A stretch of 8,336 nt of DNA. Source: Pseudomonadota bacterium (GTDB taxonomy: Bacteria > Pseudomonadota > Alphaproteobacteria > UBA1280 > UBA12223). The position numbers were made by a program, and so were the translations under genes. The stretch is from the NCBI GenBank assembly GCA_002937495.1, contig PTJW01000038.1, forward strand, positions 1 through 8,336, given 5' to 3'. Shown here one piece after another: positions 1 through 3,934 of this stretch (the first letter of the stretch is position 1; the number at the start of each line of letters is the position of its first letter). The notes beneath the pieces are model-generated. The model saw only the letters and a list, made by a program, of their open reading frames with translations, was not told the DNA's origin and ran no database searches.

Positions 1-53
1 TAAATTAGTACTTTTTGCAAGTAAATATTTTCTATTTATTAGTAATAAATAAG

Positions 54-665
54 TTATTGACCAGGTCGAGCTACACCTTGAAAATAGATATTATGGTTTG
101 TTGTTTCATCATAGGCTCTTTTTCTAACAATACCATCTGATGGACCATCTGAATTATCAAATTTTTTATCCATGCCATCAAATAAATCTTTAAGATAATT
201 TGATGTATCCTCATCAAAACCATCTATCAATAAATACTCATAACAAGCATCTGAACCATCACACAACGGTGGCTTTATAGACTCATCAGTATCCCAATTA
301 TCTTTTTTATATCTATAAATTCTAACATTTAAACCAGAAAAGTTAGTTTTAAAATTTCTAACATCTTGCCATTCATATGGCAAGTAAGGACCATTCCAAC
401 CTGGAGCATTTTGAGTGTTTTTAATTAAATCTGCAGAGTACAAATACTGTGATGATGTTGAGTATTGAGGCAAATAGCTATTAGTATCCAATAAATACTG
501 TTCTGATGCTTTAACAATCTCTTGCATTTCTGTGTAGGCTGCTGTAATTTTTACATCTCTAATTGCACCATATAATGCTGCACCACTTATTACAGATAAA
601 GCTCCAAATATTGCCAATGCAATACGAGCATCCAATCCAAACATCGCACCTTTATTTATAAACAT
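54..665 (-). CDS. Type II secretion/type IV pilus-like pseudopilin (GspG-like), copy 1
   Basis: A 203-residue protein that looks like a secreted minor pilin or major pseudopilin. Residues 4-35 form a short positive leader followed by a long hydrophobic helix containing LDARIALAIFGALSVISGAA, which serves as membrane anchor and filament core in this family. The leader ends KGAM, so the helix registers with the class III prepilin signal with Met at +1 and Asp12 in place of Glu at +5. GWNGPYL at residues 89-95 resembles the Gly-Pro-Tyr motif of GspG. Cys135 and Cys141 could form a disulfide in the exported domain, and the C-terminal part is rich in Asp and Gly, perhaps for calcium. The ATG at 665 is preceded by AAGGG eight bases upstream. 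It is divergent from glmR. No secretion ATPase or prepilin peptidase gene is nearby, so the filament it joins is unknown. A second member of the family lies at 3343-3924. Confidence 0.75.
   Translation of the reverse strand: MFINKGAMFGLDARIALAIFGALSVISGAALYGAIRDVKITAAYTEMQEIVKASEQYLLDTNSYLPQYSTSSQYLYSADLIKNTQNAPGWNGPYLPYEWQDVRNFKTNFSGLNVRIYRYKKDNWDTDESIKPPLCDGSDACYEYLLIDGFDEDTSNYLKDLFDGMDKKFDNSDGPSDGIVRKRAYDETTNHNIYFQGVARPGQ
571..656 (-). repeat. Conserved 5' pilin block, copy 1
   Basis: This 86-base segment encodes residues KGAMFGLDARI through ISGAALY of the first pilin. By manual alignment it matches 3836-3921 at about 81 of 86 bases, in the same orientation and reading frame. The five differences are partly synonymous. 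The identity stops abruptly at the end of the helix; beyond it the two genes share only short motifs. Confidence 0.85.
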
Positions 666-690
666 AGCAAAAACCCTTTAAATATTTATT

Positions 691-719
691 TTTACATAAT
701 AAAGTAATTATAGTATAAT
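691..719 (+). promoter_or_regulatory. Promoter of glmR
   Basis: A -35 element TTTACA at 691-696 and a perfect -10 element TATAAT at 714-719 are separated by 17 bases. A start near 726 gives a leader of about 28 bases before the ribosome-binding site AGAGGG at 742-747 and the ATG at 755. The -10 lies one base from the -10 of the divergent pilin promoter. Confidence 0.7.
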
Positions 720-735
720 CATTAAGTATTTACAA
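707..735 (-). promoter_or_regulatory. Promoter of pilin copy 1
   Basis: Read on the minus strand, TTGTAA (730-735) and a perfect TATAAT (707-712) are separated by 17 bases. A start near 700 leaves about 35 bases before the ATG at 665. The element is interleaved with the glmR promoter. In such AT-rich DNA a chance match is possible. Confidence 0.55.
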
Positions 736-754
736 ATAAAAAGAGGGATAAATA

Positions 755-1723
755 ATGATTAAAAAACCTAATGTAGTAGTTATTGGCGGTGGAACTGGGC
801 TTTCAAACTTACTTAGAGGTTTAAAGCACTTCCCGGTTAACCTAAGTGCCATTGTAACAGTTGCAGATGATGGTGGTTCAACTGGTAAACTAAGAAAAGA
901 TTATGACATCCCAGCACCAGGTGACTTAAGAAATGTTATGGTATCATTAAGCAAAAAAGAAAGCTTAATTGAAGAAATGTTTCAATACCGTTTTAAAGAT
1001 GGCGAACTTAAAGACCAATGTTTAGGTAACATTATGCTTGCAGGTATGGTTGATATTACAGGATCTATGACACAAGCAACTAAAGCCTTAAGCGATATGT
1101 TAGACTTATATGGTGAGGTAATTCCGGTTTCAAACCAACCATTAGAACTTTGCGCAAAACTAACAAATGGCAAAATTATCAAAGGCGAGTCAAACATTGC
1201 AAAGTATGTTCATGAAAATGACGCAAAAATTGATAGAGTATTTTATGAAGATGATGCAAGTGCCACAAGAAGAGCAATGAAAGCAATTAAAAATGCTGAC
1301 TTTATAATTTTTGGTATTGGTAGCTTATATACAAGCATTGCCCCTAACTTAGTAATTGATGGCATTAAGAAAGAGCTACTATATTCAAAAGCTGAAAAAA
1401 TTTATATTTGCAATGCTATGCAACAACCTGGTGAAACAACTGGATACACAGTTTATGACCATGTTAGAGTTGTTGAAAAGCACCTTGAAGGCAACCTAAA
1501 TACTATTATTGTAAACTCAAATATGAAAATCCCTAAAGAGACTTTAAAAATGTACCATGATGATGGAGCTGACATTGTTGAGATTGACTACGATAACCTT
1601 ACTGAATATACTTTAATTGAAAAAGACTTAATTAAAATTGATGATGACACTAAATGGGTTAGACATAACTTCTTAAAACTAGGTGTTGAAATTTACTCTC
1701 ATATTTTAGAAAAATCACAATAA
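755..1723 (+). CDS. glmR: GlmR/YvcK family UDP-sugar-binding regulator (gluconeogenesis factor)
   Basis: A 322-residue cytoplasmic protein of the YvcK/CofD-like fold. The family binds UDP-GlcNAc; in Bacillus subtilis it stimulates GlmS to direct carbon into amino sugars for the cell wall and is needed for growth on gluconeogenic carbon sources. Family motifs are present in order: the Gly-rich loop GGGTGL (11-16), VADDGGSTGKLR (36-47), PAPGDLRN (53-60), CLGNIML (89-95), GIGSLYTSIAPNL (187-199) and CNAMQQPGETTGYTVYDHV (219-237). Length matches the family (about 300-325). The start is supported by AGAGGG seven bases upstream and by the hydrophobic first strand that follows. It is a single-gene unit with its own promoter and terminator, unlike the rapZ-yvcK-whiA cluster of Firmicutes. 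Family assignment is firm; the exact role in this Gram-negative cell is inferred. Confidence 0.93.
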   Translation: MIKKPNVVVIGGGTGLSNLLRGLKHFPVNLSAIVTVADDGGSTGKLRKDYDIPAPGDLRNVMVSLSKKESLIEEMFQYRFKDGELKDQCLGNIMLAGMVDITGSMTQATKALSDMLDLYGEVIPVSNQPLELCAKLTNGKIIKGESNIAKYVHENDAKIDRVFYEDDASATRRAMKAIKNADFIIFGIGSLYTSIAPNLVIDGIKKELLYSKAEKIYICNAMQQPGETTGYTVYDHVRVVEKHLEGNLNTIIVNSNMKIPKETLKMYHDDGADIVEIDYDNLTEYTLIEKDLIKIDDDTKWVRHNFLKLGVEIYSHILEKSQ

Positions 1724-1727
1724 ACAC

Positions 1728-1753
1728 AAAAGAGCCTAAATGGCTCTTTTTTA
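1728..1753 (+). terminator. Terminator of glmR
   Basis: The stem AAAGAGCC (1729-1736) and GGCTCTTT (1742-1749), with loop TAAAT, is followed by further T residues. It begins five bases after the glmR stop codon. Confidence 0.88.
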
Positions 1754-1770
1754 ACCTTAAATCTTTATGG

Positions 1771-1799
1771 TTGATATTTCATAAAAAAAGTTCTAGAAT
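1771..1799 (+). promoter_or_regulatory. Promoter of the 37-codon ORF
   Basis: TTGATA (1771-1776) and TAGAAT (1794-1799) are separated by 17 bases. Transcription would start near 1806, about 35 bases before the ATG at 1841. It begins just after the glmR terminator, so the downstream ORF has an independent transcript. Confidence 0.55.
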
Positions 1800-1840
1800 C
1801 AGTATAACATTATTATTTTTATGGATAAAGAGAGGGTAAT

Positions 1841-1954
1841 ATGGCAACTTTTGGACTAACCACAAAGCAAAACCTAAAAACTCTAAAACGAATCAAAACA
1901 ACTAGCGACTTAATAGCTTTTATGCAAAAGCAAAAGAAACAAACTAAAAAATAA
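1841..1954 (+). CDS. Small basic protein of 37 residues, unknown function
   Basis: This short ORF encodes MATFGLTTKQ, then NLKTLKRIKT, TSDLIAFMQK and QKKQTKK. It is very basic (ten Lys plus one Arg against one Asp), has no membrane segment or cysteine, and could form an amphipathic helix around residues 10-30. I do not recognise it. The case for a real gene is its setting: AGAGGG four bases before the ATG, the same ribosome-binding core as glmR; a plausible promoter at 1771-1799; and a strong terminator starting three bases after the stop. The unit is small and self-contained. Possible roles include a nucleic-acid-binding or ribosome-associated peptide, or a peptide encoded within a regulatory RNA. 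The alternative is a noncoding RNA with a fortuitous ORF. Confidence 0.55.
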   Translation: MATFGLTTKQNLKTLKRIKTTSDLIAFMQKQKKQTKK

Positions 1955-1956
1955 AA

Positions 1957-1989
1957 AGAATACCAGCCTGATGGCTGGTTCTTTTTTTT
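1957..1989 (+). terminator. Strong, bidirectional terminator after the 37-codon ORF
   Basis: The stem ACCAGCC (1962-1968) and GGCTGGT (1973-1979), with loop TGAT, is followed by TC and a run of eight T. Flanking AGAA and TTCT extend the stem imperfectly. On the minus strand it is followed by ATTCTTTTTATTTTTT, so it can also stop leftward transcripts coming through 2023-2079. Confidence 0.92.
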
Positions 1990-2022
1990 AGTATTTAAAG
2001 CAATATCTATATCTAAATAATC

Positions 2023-2079
2023 CTGTAATCAAAGCATTCATCTAAATGCTCTACCATTGCTGTAGTTGTTTAATTACAG
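2023..2079 (-). ncRNA. Candidate structured RNA: three-helix junction
   Basis: Three perfect inverted repeats are arranged as a three-way junction. The outer helix pairs 2023-2029 (CTGTAAT) with 2073-2079 (ATTACAG). Inside it, 2033-2038 (AGCATT) pairs with 2045-2050 (AATGCT), and immediately adjacent 2051-2054 (CTAC) pairs with 2062-2065 (GTAG). The minus strand is preferred because the second hairpin, CTACAGCAATGGTAG, closely matches a hairpin in the rplS leader, which is on that strand, and because the terminator at 1957-1989 also works leftward. It has some tRNA-like features (7-bp outer helix, TA after it, GGTAGAGC) but no T arm or anticodon stem. I cannot see a convincing promoter of its own. 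The rplS terminator separates it from rplS. Confidence 0.35.
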
Positions 2080-2147
2080 AATATAATATATAAAAACAAA
2101 TAATTACATAGATTTATATATTTTTAAATTAGCTAATATTTTTATAT

Positions 2148-2175
2148 AAAAAAAGACTCCCATAAAGGAGTCTTT
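2148..2175 (-). terminator. Terminator of rplS
   Basis: On the minus strand the stem AAAGACTCC and GGAGTCTTT (2152-2175), with a six-base loop, is followed by four more T residues (2148-2151). It begins 15 bases after the rplS stop codon. On the plus strand only a weak T run follows. Confidence 0.9.
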
Positions 2176-2190
2176 CTTGAAAAACTAAAA

Positions 2191-2547
2191 TTACTTAGCT
2201 CTTTTTTCTGCAATTCTTGCAGACTTACCACGTCTATCACGTAGGTAGTATAGCTTAGCTCTTCTTACAGCACCACGTCTTACACACTCAATTTTGTCAA
2301 CTACTGGTGAGAATAGAGGGAATACTCTCTCAACACCTTCGTTGTATGAGATTTTTCTTACTGTAAAGCTTGAGTTGTAACCAGCGTTTCTTCTTGAAAT
2401 ACATACGCCTTCAAAAATCTGGATTCTTTCTCTGTTACCTTCTGTAACTTTAACGTGAACTTTAAGAGTATCACCTGCGCCGAACTCAGGGATTTCTTTG
2501 TTTAATTTTTCTAATTGCTTAGCTTCAAATTGTTGAATGATGTTCAT
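2191..2547 (-). CDS. rplS: 50S ribosomal protein bL19
   Basis: A 118-residue protein matching bL19 along its whole length (usual length about 115). This ribosomal protein sits near the interface with the small subunit. The family pattern is present: N-terminal helix with FEAKQLEKLNKEIPEF, then GDTLKVHVKVTEGNRERIQIFEGVCISRR (13-41 approximately), SFTVRKISYNEGVERVFPLFSP and the basic C-terminal part with AKLYYLRDRRGKSARI. It stands alone, whereas it often follows rpsP-rimM-trmD in other bacteria. Its ribosome-binding site is a weak purine stretch, AGAAAGAA, about eight bases before the ATG. A consensus promoter and a long structured leader lie upstream and suggest autogenous or growth-rate control, as is common for isolated ribosomal protein genes. 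Confidence 0.97.
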   Translation of the reverse strand: MNIIQQFEAKQLEKLNKEIPEFGAGDTLKVHVKVTEGNRERIQIFEGVCISRRNAGYNSSFTVRKISYNEGVERVFPLFSPVVDKIECVRRGAVRRAKLYYLRDRRGKSARIAEKRAK

Positions 2548-2580
2548 TGTTCAATTCTTTCTAATTTATGTAAACTATAA

Positions 2581-2650
2581 ATAGCCTACCGTTGCTACTG
2601 TAGGGAGTCTCACCTCATCACCCAGTCAAACCGCTGAAAGGGCTGCATAA
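2581..2650 (-). promoter_or_regulatory. Structured leader of rplS (candidate ribosomal-protein autoregulatory element)
   Basis: Within the untranslated leader this stretch is clearly richer in G and C than the AT-dominated DNA around it, the usual sign of a folded RNA. On the minus strand it contains GTTTGACTGGG, then GGTGAGACTCCC, then the hairpin CCTAC/GTAGG (2600-2604 with 2585-2589) closing a loop containing AGCAAC. AGCC (2641-2644) can pair with GGCT (2583-2586) as an alternative outer helix. It fits none of the riboswitch classes I compared from memory (TPP, FMN, fluoride, glycine). There is no intrinsic terminator inside the leader, so any control is more likely translational. Confidence 0.6.
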
Positions 2651-2701
2651 ATATTGTAAAATATTAAATACATAATATTCGTACTTTTTAAATTCTTTGA
2701 G

Positions 2702-2730
2702 ATTATAAGCATTTTTTCCAAAAAAATCAA
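2702..2730 (-). promoter_or_regulatory. Promoter of rplS
   Basis: On the minus strand, TTGATT (2725-2730) and a perfect TATAAT (2702-2707) are separated by 17 bases. Transcription would start near 2695 and give a leader of about 145 bases before the rplS ATG. Confidence 0.75.
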
Positions 2731-2754
2731 GGGCTTTTTTAACTTTTTAAATTT

Positions 2755-2855
2755 ATATCACACAAAATAGATAAAATACTGTTTTTATTATATTTTTTAA
2801 TATTTCTTTACCAAAAATATATATTTTTTTTATTTTGCGTTGACAGGTGTGATAT
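2755..2855. repeat. Separated inverted repeat ATATCACAC / GTGTGATAT
   Basis: A perfect nine-base inverted repeat has arms at 2755-2763 and 2847-2855. The right arm fills the first part of the spacer of the plus-strand promoter at 2840-2868. The left arm lies about 25 bases upstream of the rplS -35 element. The arms could be half-sites of a regulator acting on the divergent promoter pair. The evidence is only the repeat and its placement. Confidence 0.35.
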
Positions 2856-2868
2856 TTTTGACTAAGAT
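2840..2868 (+). promoter_or_regulatory. Orphan rightward promoter in the gene desert
   Basis: A perfect TTGACA (2840-2845) is followed after 17 bases by TAAGAT (2863-2868, four of six matches). There is no convincing protein gene before the terminator at 3286-3314. Transcription would start near 2875 and run through the DnaA boxes. Confidence 0.45.
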
Positions 2869-2994
2869 ATTCATACATTCTGAAAAAACTAGTTTTAATA
2901 TGCTAAAACCAATAGCAAACAGACTACATTTAGAAGTGTTTTGTTGTGTATATCTTAATAATTTTCAACAGAAAATTTCTAAATCCTTTTTGGA

Positions 2995-3260
2995 TATGTA
3001 AAAAATCAAAAATTATATTTAACAATATATTATATCAACAAAGTTATCCACAGGGTTAATAAATCCTCACATTGTGGATAAGTGTGTTGATACTTTTTGT
3101 GAACAGTTGTATATATGTATACCAAACCCAGGCTTTCTGCAGGGTTTAGATGTTTTTTGCTTATTAACATTTTTGTGAATAGGCTTGTCAATTAGTGAAA
3201 AATTCCTTCCATAAATAATTTATCCAGCACTTTTTTAACAGCCACTGTACACAATAAATA
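2995..3260. other. DnaA-box cluster; candidate replication origin or DnaA-control region
   Basis: Two perfect DnaA boxes (TTATCCACA) lie in opposite orientation: 3044-3052 on the plus strand and 3073-3081 on the minus strand, 20 bases apart. Degenerate boxes are visible on the minus strand at 2945-2953 (ATATACACA) and 3174-3182 (CTATTCACA), each one mismatch from TTWTNCACA, with weaker ones at 3098-3106 and 3245-3253. Immediately left, 2998-3040 is almost pure A and T and could be the unwinding element. This is in the middle of a nearly 800-base gene-free stretch, as expected for an origin. Against a chromosomal oriC: no dnaA, dnaN, hemE or parAB genes are in view, and the genes to the right are all transcribed toward the cluster. 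A DnaA-titrating or DnaA-regulated site is the alternative. Confidence 0.45.
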
Positions 3261-3285
3261 ACTTTACTAATACTTACTAAACAAT

Positions 3286-3314
3286 AAAAGCCGCATTACG
3301 CGGCTTTTTATTAT
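3286..3314. terminator. Bidirectional terminator between the gene desert and the pilin 2 operon
   Basis: The stem AAAAGCCGC (3286-3294) and GCGGCTTTT (3300-3308) has a five-base loop, ATTAC. On the plus strand it is followed by TATTATTTTTTA. On the minus strand it is followed by ATTGTTTAG and lies 34 bases past the pilin 2 stop, so it ends the acpP-to-pilin operon. The richer T tract is on the plus side, which suits an end for a transcript from 2840-2868. Confidence 0.88.
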
Positions 3315-3342
3315 TTTTTATAGTAACTTTATAGTAATTACA

Positions 3343-3924
3343 CTAAGGCTTAACTAAAACAGGCATAGACCTTAAATAAAGCTCTCCATTGTATTGTGTA
3401 GTATCTCTAACTAAACCTGTTGTTGGAGACGCTACACCATCAACTTGAATATCAACTAATGCTCTAACATTTTCAGGAACATTTTTAAATAGAACCCAAT
3501 AATAGCAAGTTGATGTTGATGCCATATTTGTACAATGATGAGCACCACCATCATCACCTGGATGCTCCCATGTTTCATCTGACCCTATTCTTAAATATAC
3601 AACATAAGAGCCATTTTGTAAGTGATCATTACTTAACTTATCATAGGCAATGTATGGCCCCTTCCAACCTGCAACACCAGTATTTTCAATTAGCTTATAT
3701 GTATAACCAGCACCTAAGACAGCTTTACTTTCAGTAATATCAACCCCAGTATCTAAATGATAATGCTCAATTGCTTTTGACATTTCATTCATATTAGCAA
3801 TTAAAGATGTAACATTTGCATTTTGTATAGCAGAGTATAATGCTGCACCACTTATTACACTTAAAGATCCAAATATTGCCAAAGCAATACGAGCATCTAA
3901 TCCAAACATCGCACCTTTATTCAT
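3343..3924 (-). CDS. Type II secretion/type IV pilus-like pseudopilin (GspG-like), copy 2
   Basis: A 193-residue pilin-like protein. I place the start at the ATG at 3924, not the upstream ATG at 3945: AGGAGA (3931-3936) lies six bases before 3924, and the resulting MNKGAMFGLDARI matches the N-terminus of the first copy (54-665). Residues 7-33 are the hydrophobic assembly helix, with Asp10 at the +5 position. GWKGPYI (86-92) is the GspG-like motif. Cys131 and Cys140 may form a disulfide, and VDG plus LVRD near the C-terminus echo the first copy. Outside the helix the two proteins share little beyond these landmarks. It begins ten bases after the gmk stop codon, with its ribosome-binding site overlapping that stop, so translation is probably coupled to gmk. 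It is the last gene before the terminator at 3286-3314. The filament or secretion system it serves is not in the window. Confidence 0.77.
   Translation of the reverse strand: MNKGAMFGLDARIALAIFGSLSVISGAALYSAIQNANVTSLIANMNEMSKAIEHYHLDTGVDITESKAVLGAGYTYKLIENTGVAGWKGPYIAYDKLSNDHLQNGSYVVYLRIGSDETWEHPGDDGGAHHCTNMASTSTCYYWVLFKNVPENVRALVDIQVDGVASPTTGLVRDTTQYNGELYLRSMPVLVKP
3836..3921 (-). repeat. Conserved 5' pilin block, copy 2
   Basis: The counterpart of 571-656 in the second pilin gene: 86 bases with about five differences, encoding the leader end and membrane helix. It starts right after the initiator codon and ends at codon 30. Past the shared ALY codons the similarity drops sharply. Confidence 0.85.
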
Positions 3925-3934
3925 TGCAAGTCTC

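Noticed and set aside
34..50. A perfect AT-only palindrome ATTTATTAGTAATAAAT after pilin 1, considered as a terminator.
   Set aside because: It has no GC pairs in the stem and no clear T tract; such repeats are expected in this composition.
982..1197. A 71-codon minus-strand ORF inside glmR.
   Set aside because: It is a shadow of the strongly conserved glmR frame, with no ribosome-binding site or recognisable domain.
2021..2080. A tRNA gene on the minus strand, suggested by GGTAGAGC and the 7-bp outer helix.
   Set aside because: There is no T arm with GGTTCRA, no acceptable anticodon stem, and the arm spacing is wrong; it is kept only as a structured-RNA candidate.
2581..2650. A TPP, fluoride or similar riboswitch in the rplS leader.
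   Set aside because: Short stretches recall these classes, but their conserved cores are absent and the downstream gene is a ribosomal protein.
2900..3001. A 33-codon plus-strand ORF beginning MLKPIANRLH, downstream of the orphan promoter.
   Set aside because: No ribosome-binding site precedes the ATG, and such ORFs are expected by chance.
3124..3147. Inverted repeat AAACCC/GGGTTT considered as a terminator.
   Set aside because: The six-base stem has a 12-base loop and only a delayed T run, so it is weak; it may simply be part of the DnaA-box region structure.
3510..3737. A His-rich plus-strand ORF opposite pilin 2, and a similar one at 6091-6297 opposite fabF.
   Set aside because: Both lie on the complement of well-supported genes; the His-rich composition comes from complementary ATG/GTG-type triplets.
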